This document shows, piece after piece, positions 4,807 through 12,216 of a stretch of DNA of 13,584 nt. Source of the stretch: CAG-791 sp045546175 (GTDB taxonomy: Bacteria > Bacillota > Clostridia > Lachnospirales > Lachnospiraceae). The notes under the pieces are model-generated. The model did no database searches. It was not told the origin of the DNA and was given only the letters and a program-made list of their open reading frames with translations. The position numbers and the translations under genes were made by a program. Position 1 is the first letter of the stretch, and every line of letters begins with the position of its first letter. The stretch is from contig JAZQCI010000081.1 in assembly GCA_045546175.1 (NCBI GenBank), positions 1 through 13,584 on the forward strand, in the 5' to 3' direction.

Positions 4807-6225
4807 ATGGCTTACCCTTACAAGAAAATGGACACCACTGATTTCGACTACATCATCAGCATCACAGAGCCCTCCCGCGTCAAGACCGGAGAGGAGATCT
4901 CGGAAGAATTCTACCACGACGAAATGCCCAACTACGGCTCCTACCCGCCCGAGCTCTACGTGGAAGTGATCTCTGAGGAGGAAATTTCCAAGATCATGGC
5001 TTACTGCAACGAGCACAATATTCCCCTCGTCGTCCGCGGCGCGGGCACCGGCCTGGCCGGCGGCTCCAGCTGCAAATACGGCGGCGTCATGCTCTCCGTA
5101 ATGCGCATGAACAAGATCTACCCGGTCGACCACAAGAACCAGACCATCACCTGCGAGCCCGGCGCTCTTTTGATCGATGTGCAGAAAGAGGCGCTGGCGG
5201 AAGGCCTCTTCTACCCTCCGGATCCGGGCGAGAAATATGCCTCCATCGGCGGCAACGTCATCACCAACGCCGGCGGCATGAAAGCGGTCCGCTACGGCCT
5301 CACGAGGGACTTCGTGCGCTGCATCCGCGCCGTCCTTCCCGACGGCTCCATCGAGCTGTTCTCCTCCAACGTCGTCAAGAACACGACCGGTTATTCGATC
5401 AAGGACCTGGTCATCGGCTCGGAGGGAACCCTGTGCATCGTGACGCAGGTCACTTTGAAGCTCCTTCCCGCGCCAAAATATTCAGCGACCCTGGTTATTC
5501 CCTTTGAGAGCCTGGAAGCCTGCGCGGACATGGTTCCCCATGTGCTCGCTCTTCCTTACGTTCCCACGGCGATTGAATTCCTCGAGCGCGAGCTTCTCGA
5601 GATCGTGGAGCGCACCCTCGACCGCAGGCTCCCCGTCAAGGAAGGAAACGCGGTCCTTCTGGTCATGTACGATTCCACCACGCCGCAGGAGCTGGACGGC
5701 GCCATTGAAGTCTGCGCCCACGCCTCCTTCCGGGAGGGCGCCATCGACGTCTTCGTGGCGGACACCCCCGACAGGATCGCGCAGGTCTGGGCCGTGCGCG
5801 GCGGTATTCTCGAAGGTATGAAGGCGGATTCGGTCATGCAGGAAGAATGCGACGTGGTCGTTCCCAGAAGCGCCATCGCGGAATATGTCAAGGCGGCCAA
5901 GCGCATCGCGCTCTCCCACGGCATCCGCGTGGAGCCCTGCGGCCACTGCGGCGACGGCAATATTCACACGGAAATGCTCCGCGGTCCCGAGATGAGCGAT
6001 GAAGAATGGGAGGCGGCAACAAGCGCCTGCCTCAAGGAGCTCTACGCCCTGTCCAAGAGCCTGGGCGGGCAGCTCTCCGGCGAGCACGGCATCGGAAACG
6101 GCCGCCTCGAATACTTCAAAGAATTCGTCGGCGACCGCATCATCGAGCTTCACAAGGCGATTAAGCTGGCTTTTGACCCCAACCTCGTCCTCAATCCGGG
6201 CAAGGTCGTGGAGTTCAACTCCTGA
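4807..6225 (+). CDS. FAD-linked 2-hydroxyacid oxidase/dehydrogenase (GlcD type)
   Basis: 472 residues, the normal length for the GlcD / D-lactate dehydrogenase family (FAD_binding_4 plus FAD-oxidase C). Residues about 50-230 bind FAD: VVRGAGTGLAGGS at 75-87, PPDPGEKYASIGGNVITNAG from 137, GSEGTL at 204-209. The C-terminal cap holds GHCGDGNIH (379-387) and GGQLSGEHGIG (420-430), family-typical active-site motifs with metal-binding histidines, and ends NPGKVVEF. Such enzymes oxidise D-2-hydroxy acids (lactate, glycolate, 2-hydroxyglutarate) to 2-oxo acids. In anaerobes the electrons often go to EtfAB; no etf gene or iron-sulfur subunit is in the window. The start is supported by AAAGGAA six bases upstream of ATG. 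It follows a sodium symporter that may bring in its substrate. Its last 11 bases overlap the convergent BrkB gene. The exact substrate is not determinable. Confidence 0.92.
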   Translation: MAYPYKKMDTTDFDYIISITEPSRVKTGEEISEEFYHDEMPNYGSYPPELYVEVISEEEISKIMAYCNEHNIPLVVRGAGTGLAGGSSCKYGGVMLSVMRMNKIYPVDHKNQTITCEPGALLIDVQKEALAEGLFYPPDPGEKYASIGGNVITNAGGMKAVRYGLTRDFVRCIRAVLPDGSIELFSSNVVKNTTGYSIKDLVIGSEGTLCIVTQVTLKLLPAPKYSATLVIPFESLEACADMVPHVLALPYVPTAIEFLERELLEIVERTLDRRLPVKEGNAVLLVMYDSTTPQELDGAIEVCAHASFREGAIDVFVADTPDRIAQVWAVRGGILEGMKADSVMQEECDVVVPRSAIAEYVKAAKRIALSHGIRVEPCGHCGDGNIHTEMLRGPEMSDEEWEAATSACLKELYALSKSLGGQLSGEHGIGNGRLEYFKEFVGDRIIELHKAIKLAFDPNLVLNPGKVVEFNS

Positions 6226-7087
6226 ACATATTTTTGATCCGGCCCCACCGTGCCCCGAAGAGCCGGTTGAAAAAGGCGCCGATCAGCAAAATATTGAAGC
6301 AGCAGTACAGCCAGAACATCATGATGGCAATCGTACCGAGGCTCCCGTAAAACATGGTATAGGCGTTGTAACCCTTCACATAGATCGAGAAAAAGTAAGA
6401 AAAGACATTCCACACCAGCGAGACCAGCAATGCGCCCGGGATCTGACGCACAAAGTGCCTTTTCCCGGCCGGTATAAAGGTGTAGACCAGCGCGACAAAC
6501 AGCACCATGAGCACGGTGAGCAGCATTTTGTAGCGCAGCTCAATGGTGACCGGGTTCAAAAAGAGATCCGGCACTGCCACCACCAGATAGGTGCTGACCG
6601 GTCCCGCAAAGATGATAAAGAGCATGGCGGCAAAGGTCACGATCAGAGCCCCCGTGTACCCGAGGGAGAGCAGGCACAGAACCGGATAGGACCTGCTCTC
6701 TTCTTCGTCGTAGATATTGTTCAGGCCCAGCCGCAGTGCCATGGTTCCGCGGGAAGCTGACCAGAAAAGCATCAGCGCGGAAGCCGATACGAGGCTGCCG
6801 CTTGTCCGGTAGGCCTCATTGACGGCCCTCTGCACCAGCTCATACCCGGCCTCGGGGACCAGTTCATACAGAAAGCTCAGCAGGTCATGTCTGGACAGCC
6901 CGATATAGGGCAGCAGCTGCAGCAGAAGGATCAGGAGCGGGATCATGGACATGAAGAAAAAGAAGCTCATGCTCGATGCATACGTTCCGACGTTGTGATC
7001 TCCCCAGTCCAGCAGTGTCGTCTTCGTGAATCTTTTGGCCCTGGCGCGTATTGTAGTATTGTTTACCTGTTCTTTGCGCTCTTCCAT
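6215..7087 (-). CDS. YihY/BrkB family inner-membrane protein
   Basis: 290 residues, the usual size of the YihY/BrkB family. About six hydrophobic segments are visible, beginning near FFFFMSMIPLLILLLQLLPYIG. Family features include SMSFFFFMSMIPL, the SRGTMALRLGLNNIYD segment, and FYGSLGTIAIMMFWLYCCFN near the C-terminus. The short N-terminus is charged and cytoplasmic in appearance. The biochemical role of this family is not firmly known; the old name RNase BN was a misassignment. It starts 14 bases after the stop of the lysozyme-like gene on the same strand, so the two are probably co-transcribed. The upstream AGCGGGG is a weak ribosome site, consistent with coupling to the upstream gene. Its 3' end overlaps the convergent FAD oxidase by 11 bases, and no terminator is visible. 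Confidence 0.93.
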   Translation of the reverse strand: MEERKEQVNNTTIRARAKRFTKTTLLDWGDHNVGTYASSMSFFFFMSMIPLLILLLQLLPYIGLSRHDLLSFLYELVPEAGYELVQRAVNEAYRTSGSLVSASALMLFWSASRGTMALRLGLNNIYDEEESRSYPVLCLLSLGYTGALIVTFAAMLFIIFAGPVSTYLVVAVPDLFLNPVTIELRYKMLLTVLMVLFVALVYTFIPAGKRHFVRQIPGALLVSLVWNVFSYFFSIYVKGYNAYTMFYGSLGTIAIMMFWLYCCFNILLIGAFFNRLFGARWGRIKNMFRS

Positions 7088-7101
7088 TTCTGCCCCGCTT
7101 T

Positions 7102-7794
7102 CTAAGGAAGGTACTGTTCTACCAGCTTCACATAGTACATATTTCCGTAAAGATACATCCAGTTCCCGTTGTCGTCCGCGATGGGATGCGTGTAGTTTGC
7201 CGTCCTGCCCCCGGACATCTCCTCCGCGTAGGCCACTGCCAGGTCAAAAGAGTGCACGCCCCCGTTCTCTTCTATATAGTATATATAGCCCGGTCCGTAA
7301 TTATAGGCCTGAATGATCGTTTTGTCATCGACGCCCGTCGTCTCCTGCCGGTCCACAAGACCGCGGAAATAATCACAGGCCTGCGCGATCGAGTCCTCCG
7401 GCCCCAGGCTGTCAGGCTCAAGGCCCGCCGACTCGCTGCTCTGCATGACGTCGTCGCGCTCGCCCGCGGTCTCCACCTGCATGATCGCCAGAAGAACCGG
7501 CACATATTCTTCTATACCTTCCTCTTCGGCATAATACTCAACCAAATCTCTGTACTGAAGGACACTGTCGGAGAGAAGTTCGTCTTCCCTCGCCTCCAGT
7601 TCCTGCTCCTCCCGCACCGACTCTCTCCATCGGACGATCCCCCGGATCATCAAAAGAAACACAAAAAGGGCCAGAACTGACAGTGCCGCGATCTTGATCC
7701 GCAGCTCCTGCTCGCGCCTTAGTCTCTCCTGTTTTCGCTGTCTCTCCCTGCGGGTGATCTCTCTTTCTTCCCGTCGCTCTCTGTTCTCTTCCAT
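7102..7794 (-). CDS. Membrane-anchored lysozyme-like protein (CwlT-type muramidase fold)
   Basis: 230 residues. Residues 1-34 are highly charged (Glu/Arg), probably helical and cytoplasmic; 35-52 form one membrane helix (IAALSVLALFVFLLMI); the rest lies outside. Residues about 80-230 match the Lysozyme_like family (PF13702), the muramidase half of CwlT: LLAIMQVETAG with candidate catalytic E108, MQSSES at 117-122, SIAQACDYF near 135-143, IQAYNYGPGYI at 161-171. It would cleave the glycan backbone of peptidoglycan. CwlT homologues are common on conjugative elements, but none of the transfer genes are here, and the usual NlpC/P60 partner domain is absent; the neighbour is a BrkB gene. A role in cell-wall remodelling is therefore more likely. 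AAGGAG lies 11 bases before ATG, rather far, and TAGG adjoins the start. Confidence 0.88.
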   Translation of the reverse strand: MEENRERREEREITRRERQRKQERLRREQELRIKIAALSVLALFVFLLMIRGIVRWRESVREEQELEAREDELLSDSVLQYRDLVEYYAEEEGIEEYVPVLLAIMQVETAGERDDVMQSSESAGLEPDSLGPEDSIAQACDYFRGLVDRQETTGVDDKTIIQAYNYGPGYIYYIEENGGVHSFDLAVAYAEEMSGGRTANYTHPIADDNGNWMYLYGNMYYVKLVEQYLP

Positions 7795-7849
7795 CCTACG
7801 GCGGTCTCCTTCGGTATTGGTCTTCTCTCAATGAATTATCGTTATTTCT

Positions 7850-7878
7850 TTTATAACAGAGCATACAACAGGGGGCAA
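7850..7878 (-). promoter_or_regulatory. Predicted promoter of the lysozyme-like/BrkB operon
   Basis: On the minus strand TTGCCC (7878-7873) and TATAAA (7855-7850) are separated by 17 bases. They lie between the phosphorylase terminator and the lysozyme-like start, about 55 bases upstream of the ATG. Confidence 0.45.
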
Positions 7879-7897
7879 GTACAATCCTGTTTGCGCC

Positions 7898-7943
7898 AAA
7901 AAGACCGCTTTGCGAAATTGGTTTTTCCGCAAAACGGTCTTTT
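7898..7943 (-). terminator. glgP: Terminator of the glucan phosphorylase gene (works on both strands)
   Basis: Arms AAAAAGACCGCTTTGCG (7898-7914) and CGCAAAACGGTCTTTT (7928-7943) pair over about 15 positions with one mismatch and a 13-base loop. On the minus strand the stem ends in CTTTTT, 33 bases after the phosphorylase stop. The plus strand also has a T tract. There is no plus-strand gene immediately upstream for it to serve. Confidence 0.88.
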
Positions 7944-7975
7944 CATTATGATACATAATCAGAGTTGTAAATTTC

Positions 7976-10237
7976 TCAGCAATCCTTCTCCAGATGCCAG
8001 ATATCCTCATTGTACTGTTCAATAGTCCTGTCGGAGGAGAAGTAGCCGGCCTTGGCGATGTTGACCGCCATCTTCTTCGCCCAGCTCATCCTGTCCTCAT
8101 AAGCTTCCAGCGCTCTGTCTTTTGCCTTGCAGTAGCTCTGGAAATCGGGGAACGTCATGAACCAGTCTTTGTCCAGAAGCTCGTCGTAGAGTTGCTTGAG
8201 GAGTTTCTTGTCTCCGGCTTCCACCATCTCCTCGCTGACCAGGAAGTCCACCGCGCTCTGCAGACGCTTGTCCTTCTTGTACCATTCCTTGGGGACGTAG
8301 TCCGCCTTCATATAGTGCTCAATGACCTCCTCAGAGGACTGTCCGAAGGTGAAAATATTGTCCTCCCCAACGAGCTCCGCGATCTCGACGTTGGCGCCGT
8401 CCATGGTTCCCAGCGTCACCGCGCCGTTGAGCATGAACTTCATGTTGCCGGTCCCGCTGGCTTCCTTGGAAGCCAGCGAGATCTGCTCGGAAATGTCCGA
8501 TGCGGGAATCAGCTTCTCAGCCATGGACACATTGTAGTTGCGAAGCATGATGACCTTGAGGTAAGGGCTGACGTCGGGGTCGTTGTTTACGATCTTTCCG
8601 AAAGCCATGATCGCATGGATGATGTCCTTTGCGATGACATAGGCGGGCGCTGCTTTGGCGCCGAAAAACACCGTGATCGGTCTGCGCGGCCTGTAGCCGT
8701 CCTTGATGTGCAGATAGCAGTCGATGGCCCACAGAAGGTTCAGCTGCTGCCTCTTGTACTCGTGAAGGCGCTTGATCTGGACGTCATAGACGGAATCCGG
8801 ATCGACCTTGTCGCCCTGGTACTTGTAGAGCCAGTCCGCGAATTTCTTCTTCTCGGTCATCTTTCTGTTCAGGATGCCCTTGAGGAAAGCCGGGTCATCC
8901 GCGTAAGGAAGAAGCTGCTCGAGCTGCTCCGCGTCGGTCTTCCAGCCATCTCCGATCTTCTCGCTGATCAGTTCGGTCAGCTCCGGATTGCACTCGATGA
9001 CCCATCTGCGGAACGTGATCCCGTTGGTCTTGTTGTTGAACTTCTCGGGATAGAGCTGGTAGAAGTTGTTCAGCTCCGTGTTCTTGAGGATCTCCGTGTG
9101 GAGTCTCGCGACGCCGTTGACAGAGTGGCTGTAGTGGATGTCCATATGGGCCATGTGCACATTGCCGTTCTCGTCGATGATCTGCACGGACGGGTCGCTG
9201 TATTTTGCCTTGACGGCGTCATTCATCTTCTTGATGACAGGCATCAGGTGCGGGACAACGGCCTTGAAGAAATGCTTGGGCCAGGTCTCCAGCGCCTCTG
9301 CCAGAATCGTGTGATTCGTGTAAGCGCAGACGTCCGTCACGATCTGGTAAGCTTCCTTCTCCTTGATCCCTTTTTCTGTCAAAATACGGACCAGCTCAGG
9401 GATGACCAGAGACGGATGGGTGTCGTTGATCTGGATGGCAGCGTACTCGGCCAGGTCATGCAGGTTGCTCCCGCGCTCCACGCACTCATCAATGATGAGC
9501 TGCGCAGCGTTGCTGACCATGAAATACTCCTGGTAGACGCGCAGCATTCTGCCCGCCTCGTCGCTGTCATCGGGATAGAGGAAGAGCGTCAGGTTCTTCT
9601 CGATCTCTTCTTTGTCAAAGTCGATGCCCGAACCGATCAGTCTCTCGTTGACCGTGTCCAGGTCGAACAGGCGAAGACGGCCGCACTTGCTGCCGTAACC
9701 GGTGACGTCGATCTCATACATGGTAGAGATGAACTCCAGGTCGCCGCACTGCACCTTGTAGTGCTTGTCAGTCCTTCTCATCCAGTTGGCCATGCCCCAC
9801 TTGCGCCAGTAATCCGGTCTCGCGTGCTGCTTGTTGTCCTCGAAGGCCTGCTTGAACAGACCGCAGTGGTAAGCCAGGCCCACGCCGTCCGCGGGGAGCC
9901 CCAGCGTCGCAAGGCTGTCGATAAAGCAGGCCGCAAGTCTGCCCAGGCCGCCGTTTCCCAGAGAGGGCTCGTACTCGAACTCCTCCAGTTCCGTGATGTC
10001 CTTGCCGGCCTCTGCCAGCTCCGCCTTTACCTCATCATAGATTCCGAGGTTGATCAGGTTGTTGGAGAGGAGCTTTCCGATCAGAAACTCCGCCGAAATA
10101 TAGTAAACTTTCTTCTTTCCGCTGTTGTACCCTTTGTCCTTGCAGGCGTCCTGCGTCAATTCGAGAGCTGCGTTGTACAGTTCCAGGATCGTGCAGTCCT
10201 GCAGAGCTTTGCCGGTGTAATCTCTTAATTTTTTCAT
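7976..10237 (-). CDS. glgP: Glycogen/maltodextrin phosphorylase (GT35)
   Basis: 753 residues. Alpha-glucan phosphorylase releases glucose 1-phosphate from glycogen or maltodextrins using phosphate and pyridoxal phosphate. The family is recognisable throughout: EPSLGNGGLGRLAACFIDSLA (about 90-110), the NDTHPSL motif near 272-278, QIKRLHEYKRQ (487-497), and the PLP site EASGTGNMKF with the Schiff-base lysine K600. It is shorter than the E. coli and Bacillus enzymes (about 800-815), mainly at the N-terminus; the catalytic parts are complete. A GAAGGAAGG site precedes ATG. It stands alone, with a terminator directly behind, and is divergent from an AraC-family gene, which may regulate it. Whether glycogen or imported maltodextrin is the main substrate cannot be told, so glgP and malP are both possible names. 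Confidence 0.96.
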   Translation of the reverse strand: MKKLRDYTGKALQDCTILELYNAALELTQDACKDKGYNSGKKKVYYISAEFLIGKLLSNNLINLGIYDEVKAELAEAGKDITELEEFEYEPSLGNGGLGRLAACFIDSLATLGLPADGVGLAYHCGLFKQAFEDNKQHARPDYWRKWGMANWMRRTDKHYKVQCGDLEFISTMYEIDVTGYGSKCGRLRLFDLDTVNERLIGSGIDFDKEEIEKNLTLFLYPDDSDEAGRMLRVYQEYFMVSNAAQLIIDECVERGSNLHDLAEYAAIQINDTHPSLVIPELVRILTEKGIKEKEAYQIVTDVCAYTNHTILAEALETWPKHFFKAVVPHLMPVIKKMNDAVKAKYSDPSVQIIDENGNVHMAHMDIHYSHSVNGVARLHTEILKNTELNNFYQLYPEKFNNKTNGITFRRWVIECNPELTELISEKIGDGWKTDAEQLEQLLPYADDPAFLKGILNRKMTEKKKFADWLYKYQGDKVDPDSVYDVQIKRLHEYKRQQLNLLWAIDCYLHIKDGYRPRRPITVFFGAKAAPAYVIAKDIIHAIMAFGKIVNNDPDVSPYLKVIMLRNYNVSMAEKLIPASDISEQISLASKEASGTGNMKFMLNGAVTLGTMDGANVEIAELVGEDNIFTFGQSSEEVIEHYMKADYVPKEWYKKDKRLQSAVDFLVSEEMVEAGDKKLLKQLYDELLDKDWFMTFPDFQSYCKAKDRALEAYEDRMSWAKKMAVNIAKAGYFSSDRTIEQYNEDIWHLEKDC

Positions 10238-10274
10238 GGTTTCGCCCTTCCTTCTGTGCTTACAACAATGCTAT

Positions 10275-10304
10275 TTTATATAAATGCATTATAATGATTT
10301 TACA
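10275..10304 (-). promoter_or_regulatory. glgP: Possible promoter of the glucan phosphorylase gene
   Basis: On the minus strand TGTAAA (10304-10299) and TATAAA (10280-10275) are spaced by 18 bases. A second -10-like TATAAT lies at 10293-10288 without a good -35. The -35 is poor, so an activator may be needed. Confidence 0.35.
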
Positions 10305-10315
10305 GGTCGCTTTTC

Positions 10316-10345
10316 TTGCAATATTGCCGCAAAAAATAGTATAAT
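10316..10345 (+). promoter_or_regulatory. Predicted promoter of the AraC-family gene
   Basis: TTGCAA (10316-10321) and a perfect TATAAT (10340-10345) are separated by 18 bases. It lies 45 bases upstream of the ATG and points away from the phosphorylase promoter. Confidence 0.6.
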
Positions 10346-10389
10346 TCTGCTATCAGCGCATAATAATCCCCGATATCGAAAGGTTTTTT

Positions 10390-11268
10390 ATGAATCTCGA
10401 AGAATACACCCAATATAAAGAAACCCTGCTGCACGAGCAGCCGGGCTTTGCCTACAATACCTATCTGTGCACGATTCCCCAGGATTTTCCCCGGGTAGAC
10501 CTTCACTGGCATGACCAGATGGAGATCATCTATGTCAAAAAAGGGAGCGGCAGTGTGACCGTCGGCTCCCACAAATATCCCGTACTGGCCGGTTCCATCA
10601 TGCCCATCCTCCCCGGGGAGCTCCACGCCATCGACGGCGATCCCGGCGTCCGCATGGAGTATGAGAATATCATCTTCTCGCTCTCCCTCATGGACAACCA
10701 AGTGGACAACGACTGGGCGCGCCGCAATGTTTTGACGCCTCTGCAGATGGGGACCCTCAAGTTCCCGCGGCCGATCCACCGGGGCACAAGGTTCCACGAA
10801 GAGGTCTCCTCCGCACTTGACGACGCCGACGCGGTCTTCGGAAAGCGCCCGGACGGCTATTCCCTGCTGGTCCGCAGCAGCCTGTTCCGGTTTTTCTTCG
10901 CCGTCTACTCCCATCGGAGCCGGGAGGAGAGCGTTCCGCCTTCACCTTACGAGGACGCCATCAAGCAGGTCCTTCTCTACGTGCAGAATCACTTTGCGGA
11001 GCCGATCTCCGTCAGCGACGCCGCCGGCCTGATCGACTACAGTGACGCGCACTTCATGCGCGTCTTCCACCGCGAGACCGGTTTCACCTTCGGCGAATAT
11101 CTCTCCGACTATCGTCTGCGCTACGCCTCCTACCTGCTGCGCGAGCGGCCGGATTCCATCGGCGCGATTGCGTCCATATGCGGCTTCGACAATTTCTCCT
11201 ATTTCATCCGGCGCTTTCGGCGCAAATACGGCATGTCGCCGCGGGAGTACCGCGCGGCGGGGAGGTGA
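10390..11268 (+). CDS. AraC-family regulator with N-terminal cupin domain
   Basis: 292 residues. Residues about 35-105 form a cupin-like sensing domain, starting HWHDQMEIIYVKKGSGSVTVG and including LAGSIMPILPGELHAI. Residues about 188-288 form the double helix-turn-helix of the AraC/XylS family: ISVSDAAGLIDYSDAHFMRVFHRETG for the first, SIGAIASICGFDNFSYFIRRFRRKYG for the second, ending with the usual MSPREYR. Such proteins are usually sugar-responsive activators. A GAAAGG site precedes ATG by six bases. It is transcribed away from the glucan phosphorylase from a shared 150-base spacer, so control of glgP, of itself, or of both is likely but not shown. The inducer is unknown. The last 20 residues are rich in Arg and Gly. 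Confidence 0.93.
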   Translation: MNLEEYTQYKETLLHEQPGFAYNTYLCTIPQDFPRVDLHWHDQMEIIYVKKGSGSVTVGSHKYPVLAGSIMPILPGELHAIDGDPGVRMEYENIIFSLSLMDNQVDNDWARRNVLTPLQMGTLKFPRPIHRGTRFHEEVSSALDDADAVFGKRPDGYSLLVRSSLFRFFFAVYSHRSREESVPPSPYEDAIKQVLLYVQNHFAEPISVSDAAGLIDYSDAHFMRVFHRETGFTFGEYLSDYRLRYASYLLRERPDSIGAIASICGFDNFSYFIRRFRRKYGMSPREYRAAGR

Positions 11269-11320
11269 CCTGTGCGGCGGGACACGGAACCCCAGAGGTC
11301 GAGGCCCCACCCATGAAAAA

Positions 11321-11356
11321 GCCCCCCGACCGCCCGATCAGGGGCGGCCGAGGGGC
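11321..11356 (-). terminator. Strong terminator behind the 137-residue gene
   Basis: On the minus strand a GC-rich stem (arms 11356-11341 and 11335-11321, two mismatches, six-base loop) is followed by CTTTTTC. It lies 15 bases past the stop of the 137-residue gene. On the plus strand, after the AraC gene, the same hairpin has no T tract and would be a poor terminator. Confidence 0.82.
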
Positions 11357-11370
11357 CGACGGCATTAAGC

Positions 11371-11784
11371 TCATGCCGCTGTGTTTTCTTCCGTATGGCG
11401 GAAAATAATATCTACCTGGTAATGCTTTCTCTCGATCCCCGTGTACATATCTTTCTCGATACGCACTTTCAGGTTCTGCCTGATCTCGAGTTCCTGAAAA
11501 CCGTCGGTGATCAGGATTCCCTTCCGGTCAGGGAAGAAGCGGATCTTGACGCGGCTGGCGAGGAACTGCTTGGATAAGCAGGGAAGGATTTCTTTCTCCA
11601 TAAAGGAGATGATGCGCCTCTCCATCTTGCTCTGGGCTTCGTCCTTGAGCGTACGGTAGAGAATGTAGGTCTGCCGCTCCATCTGCCTGCTTGTGCAGAC
11701 ATAAGAGTCAAAGTAACTTGATGCGATCATGTAAGCTGCATAAGTCTGGGCTGCCATTGTCTCTTCGATATTCAGTTTCATCAT
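11371..11784 (-). CDS. Uncharacterised 137-residue soluble protein
   Basis: I do not recognise the family. The product has no signal peptide or membrane segment. Residues 1-75 look helical with many charged and aromatic residues (YAAYMIASSYFDSYVCTSRQ, then KDEAQSKMERRIISFMEKEI). Residues 78-130 look like beta strands (VKIRFFPDRKGILITDG, KVRIEKD, YQVDIIFRH). Only two cysteines are present. It is likely real: AAAGGAGG lies ten bases before ATG at 11784 (a second ATG follows at 11781), codon use resembles the neighbours, and it has its own leader hairpin and strong terminator. It is a single-gene unit between an AraC gene and a galactokinase-family gene, both on the other strand, so context gives no function. 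Confidence 0.75.
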   Translation of the reverse strand: MMKLNIEETMAAQTYAAYMIASSYFDSYVCTSRQMERQTYILYRTLKDEAQSKMERRIISFMEKEILPCLSKQFLASRVKIRFFPDRKGILITDGFQELEIRQNLKVRIEKDMYTGIERKHYQVDIIFRHTEENTAA

Positions 11785-11819
11785 AATGTTTCTCCTCCTT
11801 TGTAACTAAATTTGGAAAT

Positions 11820-11879
11820 AAAAAAGATTGTGTTACGGGCATAGTGGTAGTGTGACCACGCCGTTTTTTTCACAATCTT
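11820..11879. terminator. Nested hairpin with T tracts on both strands, in the leader of the 137-residue gene
   Basis: Outer arms AAGATTGTG (11824-11832) and CACAATCTT (11871-11879) are perfect. Inside, ACGG / CCGT (11835-11838, 11861-11864) and GTGGT / ACCAC (11844-11848, 11855-11859) form a second hairpin. On the minus strand the outer stem is followed by T6 (11825-11820), 27 bases before the AAAGGAGG of the 137-residue gene, so it looks like a leader terminator. On the plus strand the inner hairpin is followed by T7 (11864-11870). Confidence 0.65.
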
Positions 11880-11900
11880 CCTGTTAAATCATTATGATCT

Positions 11901-11924
11901 CTGCCTCCGGCAGCGCCGGAGCAG
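11901..11924. repeat. GC-rich hairpin in the spacer upstream of the galactokinase-family gene
   Basis: CTCCGGC-AGC-GCCGGAG (11905-11921) is a perfect 7-bp stem, extended by CTG / CAG across one bulged base. There is no T tract on either side. The rest of 11925-12140 is AT-rich and shows no gene with a ribosome site. Confidence 0.5.
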
Positions 11925-12142
11925 CTTATATCTTCTTCAAACGTATTTCTCACGTCATTACAATAACACCTGCTCCTTGCAAAATTGTATTTTACATGTC
12001 ATGCTCCGTATTTTTTCGGAACAGGACTATAATAACAACAGAATCCCGCATTGTCATTCAACTGAGGGTTTAAAAGAAGGATTCTTCCACATAAAACCAT
12101 TACTAAGAACATTTCGCAGTTTTAAGAACGCGCAGAAAAAGG

Positions 12143-12184
12143 TATACTATGTAGTACAGACGCTAAATTCTATGGTTAAACCAT
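12143..12184 (+). promoter_or_regulatory. Possible -10 box and operator-like repeat before the galactokinase-family gene
   Basis: TATACT (12143-12148) is a good -10 hexamer, but the -35 position (TTTTAA at 12120-12125) is weak. About 25 bases downstream ATGGTT-A-AACCAT (12172-12184) is an inverted repeat in a position suited to a repressor. AGGAGG at 12200-12205 lies 11 bases before ATG. Confidence 0.4.
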
Positions 12185-12216
12185 TCCATTGCCAAATATA
12201 GGAGGCAGGCAAACAT

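Noticed and set aside
7102..7794. CwlT-like protein taken as a sign of a conjugative element
   Set aside because: No relaxase, VirB4/TcpA-like ATPase, integrase or attachment site is visible, and the flanking genes are ordinary metabolic genes.
7994..10228. Long plus-strand open frame (744 codons) opposite the phosphorylase
   Set aside because: It mirrors glgP and reads as low-complexity V/L/D/R sequence with no family features; the minus-strand phosphorylase is certain.
11977..12201. Plus-strand open frame of 74 codons before the galactokinase-family gene
   Set aside because: It has no ribosome site, spans the predicted promoter region, and its composition does not match neighbouring genes.
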